Assembly: GCF_001039355.2 (NCBI RefSeq)
Contig: NW_019776135.1
Coordinates: forward strand, 9,734-73,733
DNA length: 64,000 bases
Source of the DNA: Lingula anatina
Taxonomy: Eukaryota > Brachiopoda > Lingulata > Lingulida > Lingulidae
Reading direction: 5' to 3'
The notes under the pieces are model-generated. The model did no database searches. It was not told the DNA's origin and was given only the letters and a program-made list of their open reading frames with translations. The position numbers and the translations under genes were made by a program. Numbering within the stretch: the first letter of the stretch is position 1; the number at the start of each line of letters is the position of its first letter. Below are positions 11,516 through 23,438 of this stretch, piece after piece.

Positions 11516-13043
11516 CATTCTTATCACCAGGTGCATTCGGCATTTTTTGAGCAGGTGATGATTAAATGTTGAATCATATGTCGAGTTTTAAATGAATAGA
11601 AATTCATAACCAGCAGGACGTTCACTGTGGCACTATGATTTTTTTTCAAAAATAATGTGTCATGTTTCATAAGAAATTTGCTTAATTTGATTTTTTTTTT
11701 AATTTTAATTTTTCTTTTACTATTCAACTAACCTAGATGTCTTTTTTTTCTGTTCCTTTGAATACTTTTTTGGTTAATCAATGCATATATAACATGTTAT
11801 CTTTGATGCCTAGTATTGCCAGCTTTTGAATATGTATGTGGTTATGTGAAAAATGTGTCAAGTTGCCATGATCATCGACAAAAGTAGTGGAGTAGCAGTC
11901 GTTTAATTTATGACTTAAATATGAATAGCTGGCTGTTTGGGCACTTTCTGATTTTAGCACCATTGGTAAAGTGTTGTTTTTTACGTTTTTAATTTTGTTT
12001 ATCCTGAAATAATCACGCTGTGAACTTTTTTGAAAATAAATGTAATGTTTTTGTGTGATCTTGCCTCATCTCTTTGTTTTACAACAACACCGACCATAAA
12101 ATGTTAAATGTTAAATTACAGTGATGCAATGATGATTCTGTTAATATTAACCGATGGACAGACCCGACAAAAGTGGTGCAACATAGCAAATGCACGAAAA
12201 CTGGCAATATGCAGATTGGACTAAATTTCAAAATAAGACTTTAAGTAGTAAAAAAGTACAATGTGTTTCATCATTCTATACATCATGTAATGTGTGAATA
12301 TTAGGTTGCCTATGACGGAGGCCATTAGTATTGTGAGGGAATAATAGAGGCATTGTATTCTTTCAACATGTATATTTTCCCAGGAATCCTCAGGTTTTTG
12401 AGTGCATTCCAAGTTATTTGTCCCATTTTTGTGGTCAGTGCAAATGTCCTGTTCATACTCAAAACTTTCCAGGTGCATATTGAGTGAAAAAATATCAAAT
12501 GACATTCGAATTGTATTCCTACATTGTATTCCTACATTGTTACCGCATCTTAAATATTCCTATTATATTCCACTAGCATTCGAGTCATTCAGAGGCATTG
12601 AAGGATTACCGAAATATTTGGGTTAATTTAAATTCAGATAAATTTTAAATATCCAGGAAATATCATCATTGTAGCACTCGAGCTCATTCCAACTCGTGTC
12701 AATTTAAAATACGGAATGTGGCACGAATTTTGAATAACGTGCATTTTTAGCTTTCTGTGCTTCCTTCAGCCTCCTGATTTCGGGTAAGTGTGATAGGGGT
12801 ATTACTTAAACAGGTGACATTACTTCCCTAAATTAATACTTTTGTCTAACCCTAGCCTGTACGCGTTTAAAAGCAATGTATCAGCCGATTCATCTGTGGT
12901 TCCAATTTCCAACGAGAGCCGATATTGAGAGTAAAAAAAATATTAATTTACATCCCCATATTCGAGCAGACAATAGCCTGTAATGAGCATATATATATAC
13001 AGTTTTACAACAGTGTTGATGTCAACTTTTTAATAAAAATATA
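11516..13043. other. Intergenic sequence with dispersed repeat copy
   Basis: No gene is recognised. An AAATAAA lies near 12035. A short direct duplication (TGTATTCCTACAT) is at about 12515-12545. At about 12895-13045 lies the reverse-complement, diverged copy of the repeat found at 1-290. Confidence 0.5.
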
Positions 13044-13422
13044 TTAAAGGTCCCCAGGAGAACTCCTTAACCTAGGATACACCATCTTAGACTGAACGGT
13101 GATTCTGGATACCCATCCTATTTGCCACAAAAGAGACACTTGTGATCAAGCATGATACTATAAAGACGAGATGACTCGTATCATTCACAATGGCGAGATT
13201 AAAACACTTAATTTTACCTTTCGAACTTTTAGAACTTATTTCACAACTTTTACCACCCAGAGGCTTACCCTCATAGACTCTAAGAGTTAAGAACTTACAA
13301 TAAAAAGCAGATGCGGATCTATTGTTTTGATATCAAAATAAATGTTACGATTCATTGAGTTGTGTTTTAACTAAAATGAAGAAAAACTGAAGCTGATACT
13401 GGATCACCTGGGGACCTTTTAA
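13044..13422. mobile_element. Short non-autonomous element with TTAA borders
   Basis: Left end AAAGGTCCCCAGGAGAACTC and right end, inverted, AAAGGTCCCCAGGTGATCC form terminal inverted repeats about 20 bp long. TTAA tetranucleotides sit at 13044-13047 and 13419-13422, as in piggyBac-type target-site duplications. The interior (about 375 bp) is non-coding. The family assignment is tentative. Confidence 0.5.
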
Positions 13423-16417
13423 GAAGCTCGCAACATAGTGTTACTCGTTTCAAGTAAGCACCAGTATCAGATAAAATATTTCCTTTACTTTAACTATTGT
13501 TTGGATGTTCTCACAGCTACCAGAACTTGACAAAAGAAGAAAATACCAAATTTGTTATGGATAAGCAGGCACGTAGCCAGAGAGAAGTTCCGCTTTCTCA
13601 GCTGGATCAGGTGGTGTTCATGTTTAACGTAAACTGGTTAAGTCTACGTTTAAAGCAATTCATACAGACAATGTCCCATTATAAATGATCGGTTACATTT
13701 GGAACAAGCTTCGTCCCATGACAACATTAACATAAATAGTGTTTAGGATGGTAGGCATACAGAAACCAAGCGTGGTTTTGTCTTTGGCATTTCTTCTCCA
13801 TTGCTTACTGCAATCACTACCAGCATCAGTGAAAATACGAAAGCAATTATGTTATCGGACATTTGCATGAATGAAGTTACCTTACGTTTTAACGAAAGGA
13901 AAAAGAGAAATGTCTGATCGAAGACAGGTACAGCCCAGTGTGATCGATTATGCTGCCATCAAATTCTACTGACTACGCATTACGAGCTCTGGATTCGTTT
14001 CTGCGTTAACACAGCACAGGCTTCTTATTCTACTGACTTGTCACTTACAGTTGGATTTACCGTCTTTGTATACTAACAGAGAGGTAAAATATTGATTATA
14101 AAAATCGTACTATGACAGGTACTAGAATCGTTTATGGGTGGGTTAGAGGGGCATTCCAAGGTCGTCTACACTAGGGCGGGAAAGTATCTGGAGGGGCCGG
14201 GAACCTGGGATCTCCCTTTGCTGTTTTGAGTATACAATGTAATTTTCATAACACCATTGAATATATCAAAAGCGATTCTGAGGGTTAGAAATCAGTGCCG
14301 TGTTTTGAAAAAACTATTCTGGCAACCAAAAAATAGTGTCGTTTTTAAGAGCCTGGCAACCTGAAACAAGGTGTTTTTTTTTTAAAAACGATTCCGACAT
14401 TGCACTGTTGATTTAATGAAATGAAAGCCAATGAGCCGGAGAGTGCAGATCATCATCAGTTCATTCCTCGGTAAACTGATAAAGCAACTTCTGTTCATTC
14501 ATCAAGCCAGGGGCAGCAACTTTTTAAGAAACCTGTGCAGCAAATTATTATTTTAGAGTGACTAAATAATGAAAACTACTCAGGCACACAGGTTCTGTTC
14601 TTTTCCCTTGATGGCACAGTTTTAAGAAGGCATGACATAGCATCGTGCAGAGTACATGGACACATGTCAATAGTGTTATAAAAATTTGACTTGCCAACGA
14701 ATTTTTTTCGACCATAATAACAGCTGATATCATTGGAGAACCGCCTTACATAATTTTACAACAATAGAGTATATATTCTTATTTGTAAGGCCAGTCTCCA
14801 GGCAAATTACCTCATCTTTCAACGATAATACAGAGTAAACTTCCCTCTTTAATCTTCAATTCCTTTAATTAATTTCTTATGTATTTACTTCATTTTGAAG
14901 AAGAACTTCTTAAGTTGTTTCAGAAATGCGTGCTGCAGAAATAGATGCCACAGAGTGCTTTGCCAGGTCAGCCCGATTCAGATTCAGATTCGCGATTTAT
15001 TGTAGACAGTATATACACATCCAACATGTAGGACCTGCATCAAGCACTTTTGCCTTGTAGAAGCACTGTTAGGTTTAAGATTGATAATGGCTCTCAAGTG
15101 AATAATTTACTGAAACATGTATTTGACTCCATTAATCATGTAGCCGACCTGCAACCCAAAAGTAAGAATGGTCGGTCATTAGAAAACTTAGTGATATCTA
15201 TACGTCAATGTGACATATTTTATAAGAACATTTGTCGAAAAATAAGGAAACAGTCACTAAAATCGGCCTGCTTTGTTACTTACAACACGCTAATAATCGA
15301 TTTCTCAAGTCAGACTTAGTAGGCAGCTCGATTGCAAAGCGATTTTAAGGATATGTGATTTTAAAGATATCGTCCCCCTTTGCCCAAAACTCATTATTTA
15401 CTGCCTTACTTACATTCTTTTGGGTAATGAATGAATTTTCGGTGTCCAGTGACAAAATAAAATGACATTTACACACATGTCATCTTGCAGGTGACGTAAT
15501 ATTCGCGATTTTGGGGTAAAATTGAAAAATCGGTTTCTCAAAATTAACTTTTACCTGAGCACCCACGATCACCGTTTTAACTCTGATATAAGAAACTATT
15601 TAGTACTGCAAACCCTGCCAGCGATATTTCATAGAAGTCTTAGTTGAGATTTTATCGTTGATAAAGAAAAACAATGCCTTTTTTAATGAAATCTGTAATT
15701 AGGGACTCATAACCCTAATTACGGATAACAAAAACATGTAAACCATACTGTCGGCACAGAATTGTAGTCTAGACAACTTCGTTCTTCAACAGTGGCAACG
15801 TTTAACAGATAGCATGCCCTTTTATTTATTTATTTATTTATTTATTTTACTTTGTTTTAATCGAAGATAGTAACGCGCCATAGGGTTTTTTTTTACGCAC
15901 CGCTCAAATCACAGTGTTTAAACGAAAAATTGTTGCCCTGTCACAGACTACGTGGAAATGTGATTTTTTTAAATTTCGCTATCCTTGAGCAATACTGGCT
16001 ATAGGAACCACTAAAGAAGTTAAATGCGCCGTTGGTACTGGGTTTTATTTTATTTTGTGGAGATAAACGCCTATCGTCGGTCGCACCTCACTCCGTCCAC
16101 TCCCGATTCTGGTTTCTGAGCATCAGAACCGTTACAAATTGTTTTGAAAAAACTAAATGAATTTCTGGGTGCCAGGTTCCTTTATCGAAAACCGACATTG
16201 GTTAATGGTAGAGCGGATTGTTTTTTTTTTCCGTTAAACAGGATTTTTTAAAGAATCGTTGTATGAAAATTTTAATTAAACTAATTTTTCTCCAGACAGA
16301 AGTCTTGCATCGGAGGTCACCCCTTCACCTCCCCTCCCCCCCCCCATACACACAAAGAACACTTCGACAAAAACGACACTAGCTTCTCAGTGACAGAGTC
16401 GTTTTTTCGATTGTATT
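13423..16417. other. Intergenic sequence, no gene recognised
   Basis: Nothing with recognisable homology. An 89-codon plus-strand open frame at 15050-15319 (rich in Lys, Asn and Ser) has no splice context or motif I can name. TTTA microsatellite occurs at about 15823-15845 and a short GATTCA repeat near 14970. Confidence 0.4.
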
Positions 16418-16819
16418 TAATCAAACTTAGCACCCCCACCCAGCAAAACGAGTCACCAAATGCCAGTTAATCCTCCCCCACCGACCTACTATATATTTAA
16501 TCGCAGACAACGAGCCCTCCTGCGCAGCGGGAAGAGACAGTGATACCCAGACACCGTGGACACCGATTTGGCCTCCCAGCACGGCGTTTGTTCCTGACAC
16601 CCCCTCACACATACACNTTTTAATCAAACTTAGCACCCCCACCCAGCAAAACGAGTCACCCAAGGCCAGTTAATCCTCCTCCACCGACCTACTATATATT
16701 TAATCGCAGACAACGAGCCCTCCTGCGCAGCGGGAAGAGACAGTGATACCCAGACACCGTGGACACCGATTTGGCCTCCCAGCACGGCGTTTGTTCCTGA
16801 CACCCCCTCACACATACAC
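16418..16819. repeat. About 200-bp direct tandem duplication with a single N at the junction
   Basis: Positions 16418-16616 and 16620-16819 are nearly identical copies (both start TAATCAAACTTAGCACCCCC and end CACCCCCTCACACATACAC). The single N at 16617 marks the junction. The near identity and the ambiguous base raise the possibility of an assembly artefact. Confidence 0.85.
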
Positions 16820-16825
16820 ACCCAA

Positions 16826-17373
16826 ATGACTCTAGCAACTAAGTATAGTCATATAAATCGTTTATATCATATAAGTCGTTTTCGCACCAGTGGACATAAA
16901 CTCCACATTGAAACAGGCAGATACACTAACACTCCTCGGACCAACAGAATATGCCATCACTGTTCTACAGACAAAATTGAAGATGAAACACACTTTCTCA
17001 CAACATGCCCCCTATACAACGAACAATATTATATAGAGTATTTACAAAGCACTATACACATTTTGGCTTCAAAACAACCGATGAAAAAATTTAATATAAT
17101 TATGAAATGTCAAGAATAAGAAACCATTATTGCACTAGCTCAGTTCCTCTCCTCCGCTTTTGCTAGGAGAGATCTACAAGACAGTGCTGCACTCATCCAC
17201 AGTTGAGTAGTAGTAATAGAAACTAGAACCTTTTTTAATAAGTTAATTGTCTTATTCATTGTGAGTGTTTAACAGCATATTCACAAAAATTATATTCATA
17301 TTGTCATTTTCATCCACCCAGGTGGATGCATACATGTATGTTACAGTGAAATAAACTAAACTAAACTAAACTA
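16826..17373 (+). mobile_element. 5'-truncated LINE retrotransposon, 3' end
   Basis: The frame from 16826 encodes the C-terminal part of a non-LTR reverse transcriptase protein: a HISRFRTSGHKLHIETGRY stretch followed by a Cys/His knuckle CHHCSTDKIEDETHFLTTC. An in-frame TAA at 17117-17119 interrupts it, and the same frame continues with ALAQFLSSAFARRDLQ to a TGA at 17204. A 3' UTR follows, with a short hairpin (CATCCACCCAGGTGGATG), and then a (TAAAC)n tail at 17352-17373. Truncation and the stop show it is dead. An antisense copy of the same 3' end lies at 32182-32266. Confidence 0.8.
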
Positions 17374-17609
17374 TACATTTACCACGTTGCAGTAGGAAGG
17401 AAAAACGTATATTGTTGTGTAGCCCAAATGTTTATTCGTGCATTCTAGATTTAGAATTACAAGATTTCCTATCTTATCATGTCACATTTCCACACCACGA
17501 TGCATCACAAAGTCTCTCTGGTGCTCTGAAACTTAAAATTTTAACCTTTTCCACAGTCTACTTTCATTTACTTGGTAATGGAGATGCACTTACATAATAC
17601 AACTTTGGT

Positions 17610-18545
17610 CAAAAAGGTTGTCCCACCCCCATTTCCATGTACTTTTATTTACAAATGGTCACCTTACAGCTGTAAATTGTTAGAAATAGTGCTTTTTATT
17701 ACGGATACCGTGTCAAACATGATTGATGGTTTAAAAAATACAAAATAGTGATGAAAATATACATATTTTATACCATTTAGTAAAATTTATAAGAGGTATC
17801 CCCTCAAATCGACTGTTTCACTGTGACTTCTACAGATGTAAAGAAATATCTATAAAATTGAAAAGACGCCATCAAATGTCACCAAATTCACACACAATTA
17901 GCATTAGGGTGTGCTCGTTAAAGATCACGTGCACAACAGCGTGTGCGTCTACCACGTACTGCAATTATCTGCTGTAGACGGCGCGACAAGCCTTCAACAC
18001 GGGTAACAGTTCTGTTTTGTGGGATATTGTCCCATTCTTCTTAAACAAGTTGGGGGAGTTGGTCCACGTTTTTATGGGGTTGGTTCTCCTTTGCATTGCA
18101 CACTCCAATTCATGTCACAGTTGATTAATAAGTTTAATATCAGGGCTCAAAGATGGTGGTTCCATCCTTAGACCATTGTGTTTCTCCAACAAACATTTGC
18201 CAGGCGAGAGGTGTGAGCAAGTGTGCAGTTATGATAAAGCTTGGAGTTAACCCCAAAGTCATTTCTTGGAGATGGAATGAGATATCAGCTGAGAATGCTA
18301 CGTTCAGTGATCCCACGGGCACCTGAAACTGTCCATCCATCACTGGAAGGAAGTCGATTTTGATGCAGAATCAAATTATTTCTTGTATCCCATCGATGGT
18401 CAAAGAGGGTCCATAGACATGTTAAAAAATGCCTCTTGGAAGGGTGTGTGTAGGGTAATATCGCCTGAGTTGTTAGATCAATCCGCATTTGGAGAACATT
18501 CCAAGCCCATGGTATTAATACATTNAAAGACGGTTGTCCCATCCT
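17610..18545 (-). mobile_element. Degraded Tc1/mariner relic, second family
   Basis: On the minus strand the segment around 18070-17890 encodes a Tc1-type C-terminus with EEWDNIPQNRTVTRVEGL followed by IAVRGRRTR. The segment upstream (about 18343-18090) holds a broken DDE core (NCTLAHTSRLANVCW) with stops and shifts. A direct, not inverted, repeat GGTTGTCCCAyCC flanks it at about 17624 and 18534. It directly abuts a truncated copy of another Tc1 family at 18560. Confidence 0.65.
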
Positions 18546-18559
18546 CATATATATATATA

Positions 18560-19685
18560 TTTCAATATATATATTTCAATTGGGTTCATATCTGGAGAGT
18601 TTGCAGGCCAGGGCAGTTGCTGAACCCATTGGTTTCGAAGAAAAACAGTGATTTTGCGATCTCGATGTGGGGTTGCGCCGTCGTCATGGTACACAAAGTT
18701 GTTCCTGAAGATGACTTTTACAAATCGAAGCATTGTTTGCTGTAGAATGCCTCTGTAGGAACCCTGGTTGAGGTTGCCTCCAAGAAAAACCAACTGGTTC
18801 TGGGCACCGGCATGAAATGCTCCCCAAACATAGACGTTAACACCCCCTGCTTGTACCCTAGGCAGTACACATTTATCGTTTTATGCCTCTCGCACACGTC
18901 ATCAGATATGGATTCGACCGCCAACCCTAAAAACTCCATATCTGGCCTCATCACCGAAAACGACGCGATTCCAGTGTTTTGGCTGGAAACGCACGTGGTC
19001 CCCAGCCCATTGCAGACGTCGCTGTATATGACCTGCTGTTAACAGTGGTTTACCTACTGGTCTTCGTGCAAAATAGTCGACTTGCAGAAATCTCTTGTTC
19101 ACGAGGGACCTTGAAACGGGCGATTGAATGGCATTCTGCCACTCTTTTCTGAGGACACTGGTTGTCTTTGTACGACCAGCACGGCGCACTCTAAGGAGAA
19201 GCCAATCCTGTCTTCTTGGTGTGATACGCGGACACCCTGGTCGAGGTATTAGAGTAGGTGCCCCTGTTGTAGCATTTCTTGGGATGACTTTACTAACGGT
19301 TCCTGATAAATTTTGCATTGCCTGGCAATGGCTGTCCGTTTCTGGCCATTTTTCTGAGAGCAAAAATCCCATAGTAAGCTGCATTGTTTAGCTGTCGAAC
19401 CATATCTTCCCTAAGGTACCTGTCAAGTTTCAGAGCGATCTCTTTGTTGCTTCTCTAAATACATTTCAAAGATTGGCCAAACCCATACGTTTTTACACAA
19501 GGGCAGAAATTGCTGAAAAGACCACCCCTCACATTTATGACCACAGAACATGCAACTGCATGCATCAATTGTTTAGACATTTGTGTGGTAATTAGGTAAC
19601 ACACCTTGCTACTCATGGGGTGACACCTCAGTTTTGGATTTAAAGTAGTTGTAAAATTTTCTCGCCAATATATTAAGTAGTAACC
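18560..19685 (-). mobile_element. Tc1/mariner-like element, copy A (3'-truncated)
   Basis: Minus-strand transposase relic. From the right end: the terminal sequence TTAAGTAGTAACC (inverse of the copy B end); a large frame at 19384-18902 with RKEWQNAIQSPVSRSLV and FQPKHWNRVVFGDEARYG (first catalytic Asp); then, in a shifted frame, NNFVYHDDGATPHRDRK (second Asp) and PANSPDMNPIE. It breaks off exactly there into TATATATTTCAA repeats, so the third catalytic segment is lost. Multiple frameshifts make it non-functional. Confidence 0.8.
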
Positions 19686-19928
19686 CTGTAGATATGATTC
19701 GAGGACAATCCCCCCCCCCGACAATCCCCCCAAGAAATATATATATTTATATTAAGTAGAAAGTGTAAAGTTTAAAATATTTCATCCAATGTTTTAATAT
19801 TTTTAGTGTGATAATACAACTTCATCATGAAACAAATCATTTTATAACAAATTCCCTTTTCATTGAGTACAAGCTTAAGTACAGGAAGATTTATTAAATA
19901 TCTAATCGAAGTATAACCACCTATCCTT

Positions 19929-21358
19929 CAGGTAAAGGGGGGTAAACAGATAAACAGCTATACAGATATTTTATGAATATTTTAGTGTGGTGCCCCTGGG
20001 TAGTGGTCAAGCAAATAAAAGTGACAAATAGTCAAAGGAATACCTGGATAAGCGAGAAAATTTGTTTACCCCACCTCCCCCTAGAGATACACCTTGAGAC
20101 TTACTCAATCAAAGGGGGAGTAATAAAGCAATTAAAAGCAACAGTTAATTCATCAAAGGGTTAAAACCCCCTTTACACTGGACGGCGTCCTTTCTGCGTC
20201 CTTTGTGCGACCATGAAACTGGTCAGGACGCCGTCGGACGCTCAAAGAACACACAGTGATCGCCAAGGTCGCACAAAGAACGTTCAAGCATCGCCGAGGA
20301 CGCCATGGACGCCGCGAAGTTTTGAGCATGTTCAAAACAATCGCAGAGAGAACGCGATGGAGAATGGTCGCTCAATGGACGCAGAAAGGACGGACAAGCA
20401 TCGACGTAGTCGCAGAGAGGACGCACAAGCATCGCCGCGGTCGCAGAAAGGAGGCACAAGCATCGCTTTGGTTGCAGAATGAAAACTCAAAGATCGTCCA
20501 GTGTTCGGCACGTAAAACATTTTTTTTTTCACTCGCAAACGGCGCCGTGCTGATGTATTTTTCACCAGACAGGAATTCTAATGGCAACAGTGGTCTCATA
20601 TCAGCCTCCGACTGTTTTTATCCCTAAAAATCATGAAACCATCCATTTTTTAGCTTATTATAAAACAAATATTTTGCCTTTTTTTTTACAAGATGCATTA
20701 ATTGCCAGAACTTTTTGCAGAATGCGTCTTTTGAAAACGGGTTCAAATATTCTATGTTGTGTCAGTCACGCTTTCTCGTTTTCGGCGCCTGTCCACCCTT
20801 CATATAAGGATAACAATGAGCATCTGGCTGATTATCAGTCCATGCAGACCTTGCATCACTATAGTTTAAAGCGTTTATTCCCATTTATTTGTTTTGTATA
20901 CTGGAAATGTTCCTTATTGGATGACCTGGTTAGAAACGATGAAAAAATTATTTAGAATATAGAGAAGGACGCCCAAACAACGCTCATCGGTCAAGCAGGG
21001 TGCAGAAAAATCGTAGAATAGACGCCATTGATCGCAGATGAAGGTACAGAGAACACAGCAAGAATGCTCAATGGTCGCTCAAACATCGCAATGGACGCCT
21101 TGGGTTGCACAGGGGACGTACAGTGGAGGCAGGCAGGTTGCTCGCAGTTTTACAGGTAAAATCAAGATTCGGTCGTTCCAAAGACGCACAAGGGACGCAG
21201 ACACGCCTTTACACTGAGACACGATTCAATTGCTTTGGCGACCGTTAAGCGTCCTGACCACATTTTTGGACGCAGAAGGGACGCAGAAAGGACGCCGTCC
21301 AGTGTAAAGAGCCCTTACCTGTTTGAGTGAGATCATCTGTTTACCCCTCCTTTACCTG
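19929..21358. mobile_element. Outer inverted-repeat element of a nested pair
   Basis: The left end CAGGTAAAGGGGGGTAAACA at 19929 is mirrored at 21335-21358 by its inverse TGTTTACCCCTCCTTTACCTG, giving imperfect 23-bp terminal inverted repeats. The interior consists of about 210 bp of its own sequence plus a second complete inverted-repeat element (20168-21313). No transposase is encoded. The family is unknown. Confidence 0.6.
20168..21313. mobile_element. Inner non-autonomous element with long TIRs and internal minisatellite
   Basis: The left end CTTTACACTGGACGGCGTCC extends through CTTTCTGCGTCC...TGGTCAGGACGC. The right end is its inverse (GCGTCCTGACCA, then GGACGCAGAAAGGACGCC, then GTCCAGTGTAAAG), so the arms are about 60 bp. 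Next to both arms are arrays of a short unit related to GGACGCACAAGCATCGC, giving long but spurious open frames on both strands. A solo arm of the same family sits in a gene 3 intron at about 52046-52097. Confidence 0.75.
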
Positions 21359-21616
21359 GACATATATTTTGATTATATTTTTCATATGTTCTGTACTTCT
21401 ATCTAAAAAAAATTTATGTACTTGTACTCCATGAAAATAATTTTTTTAATAAAATTAATATTATCTATCCTTGAGTTGCATCATCACACTAAGAAATATT
21501 CAGAAAATGGATGAAAAGATTTGAACTTTGTATTCTTTACTTTATATTTGTATATAAATATATATTCTTTGGGGGGGGGGGTCGTCCGGGTGGAAATCGT
21601 CCGGGGGGGGGGGGGG

Positions 21617-21789
21617 NNNNNNNNNNNNNNNNNNNNNNNNNNNNNNNNNNNNNNNNNNNNNNNNNNNNNNNNNNNNNNNNNNNNNNNNNNNNNNNNNNNN
21701 NNNNNNNNNNNNNNNNNNNNNNNNNNNNNNNNNNNNNNNNNNNNNNNNNNNNNNNNNNNNNNNNNNNNNNNNNNNNNNNNNNNNNNNNN
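21617..21789. other. Assembly gap (Ns) flanked by G-runs
   Basis: 173 Ns flanked on both sides by G-runs (GGGGGGGG). The frames spanning it are meaningless. Confidence 0.95.
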
Positions 21790-21820
21790 AGGTGGGGGTG
21801 GGGGGAGATGAATTGTCCTG

Positions 21821-21823
<3 letters not shown>

Positions 21824-21878
<55 letters not shown>
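21824..21878. repeat. (TA)n microsatellite, insertion target of Tc1 copy B
   Basis: A TA repeat of about 27 units ends exactly where the Tc1 copy B terminal inverted repeat begins. The repeat resumes (ATATATATATA) just beyond the other end of the element at 23390, so the transposon landed in a TA microsatellite, consistent with TA target choice. Confidence 0.9.
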
Positions 21879-21880
<2 letters not shown>

Positions 21881-23389
21881 TTACTACTTAACATGGAATA
21901 TTATTTTTTGGCGAGTTAATTTTCTACAAAATATTACTTTTCTCTCTAAGTACTTTAAATTCAAAACTGAGGTGTCATTCCATGTGTAGCCATGTGTGTT
22001 ACCTAATTACCACACAAATGTCTAAACAATTGATGCATGCAGTTGCATGTTCTGTGGTCAGTAATGTGAGGGGTGGACTTTTCGGCAATTTGTATAAAAC
22101 GCATGGGTTTGGCCAATCTTTGGATTGTATTTAGAGAAGCAACAAAGGGATCACTCTGAAACTTGGGAGGTACCTAAGAGAAGATATGGTTCGACAGCTA
22201 AGCAACGCAGCGTACGATGGGATTCGTGCTGTTAGAGAAAATGTCCAGAAACGGACATCCATTGCCAGGCAATGCAACATTTATCAGGAACATTTATCCT
22301 TAGAGTGCGCCGTGCTGGTCGTACAAAGACAACCAGTGTCCTCAGAAAAGAGTGGCAGAATGCTATTCAATCGCCCGTTTCAAGGTCCCTCGTAATCAAG
22401 AGATTTCTGCAAGTCGACTATTTTGCACGAAGACCAGTAGGTAAAACCAGTGCTAACAGCAGGTCATATACAGCGACGTCTGCAATGGGCTGGGGACCAC
22501 GTGCGTTTCCAGCCAAAACACTGGAATCACGTCGTTTTCGGTGATGAGGCCAGATATGGAGTTTTTAGGGTAGACGGTCGAATTCGTGTCCGACGACGTG
22601 TACAAGAGGCATAAAACGATGGTTGTGTACTGCCTAGGGTGCAAGCGAGGGGTGGCAACGTCTATGTTTGGGGAGCATTTCATGCCGGTGCCCAGAACCA
22701 GTTGGTTTTTCTCGGAGGCAACCTCAACCAGGGTTCCTACAGAGACATTCTTCAGCAAACAATGCTTCGATTTGTAAGAGTCATCTTCACTAACAACTTT
22801 GTGTAAAAAGACGACTGCGCAACCCCACATCGAGCTCGCAAAATCACTGTTTTTCTTCGAAACCAATGGGTTCAGCAACTGCCCTGGCCTGCAAACTCCC
22901 CAGATATGAACCCAATTGAAAATATGTGGGCGGAAGTAACTCACAGAATTAATAGCTATGGTCATCGGCCCGCAAATAGTGATGAACTACGACAGGTAAA
23001 TATCAATGCGTGGAATGATATCCCCATCCAAACAAAAATCTTGTCACAGGATATGCCATGTAGGATGAGGGCGCTGCAAGCGGCCGTTGGAATTAAGTCA
23101 TACCCGCTATTGATGACTTTTCATGATTTACTGTAATGAGTTCTTTGACTGTGTAACATATCACTGTTCGAAGGCTATCATTTTCTTTAATACCTTAGCT
23201 TAAAATTAATACTGACATCAAACTGTTGAAATGGCTTTCTGGGGGTGTTCTTTTCTTTTGAATGACATCTTATGTCATATTTGATATTATTGACTAAAAT
23301 ATTTCACAATAGAAAACTGGATATCACTCATCACTTTTTTGATGAATCAAGCCAAAAAAAAAAAAAAATAAAATAAATAAGTAGTAACC
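21879..23389 (+). mobile_element. Tc1/mariner-like element, copy B (full length, frameshifted)
   Basis: 1,511 bp with terminal inverted repeats GGTTACTACTTA (21879-21890) and TAAGTAGTAACC (23378-23389), flanked by TA. The plus strand carries a transposase relic: MVRQLSNAAYDGIRAV from 22186; then, after a shift, RKEWQNAIQSPVSRSLV; HVVFGDEARYG (first Asp) near 22525; DDCATPHRARK near 22810; and PANSPDMNPIENMWAEV near 22893-22940. Several frame changes make it a pseudogene. It is the same family as copy A, in opposite orientation, and lies just past the last visible exon of gene 2. Confidence 0.88.
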
Positions 23390-23438
23390 ATATATATATA
23401 TATAATACTCACTGTAATCATAACTGTATAATACTCAC

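Noticed and set aside
15050-15319. 89-codon plus-strand open frame
   Set aside because: No recognisable motif, no signal or splice context, and AT-rich surroundings; kept only as a note in the region description.
17505-17535. Minus-strand RAPERLCD resembling a kinase APE segment, considered as a lost gene 2 exon
   Set aside because: Stops close on one side, no convincing acceptor, no activation-loop or F-helix similarity; chance match.
20153-20627. Overlapping open frames on both strands, up to 123 codons, rich in Arg, Asp and Lys
   Set aside because: They are produced by the GGACGCA-type minisatellite in a non-autonomous element; frames are open on both strands and repeat with the unit.
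21484-21894. Open frames with poly-X and YIYIYI
   Set aside because: They run across an N gap and a TA microsatellite; not genes.
22453-22965. 170-codon minus-strand open frame
   Set aside because: It is antisense to the Tc1 copy B transposase relic; the true coding sense is the plus strand.
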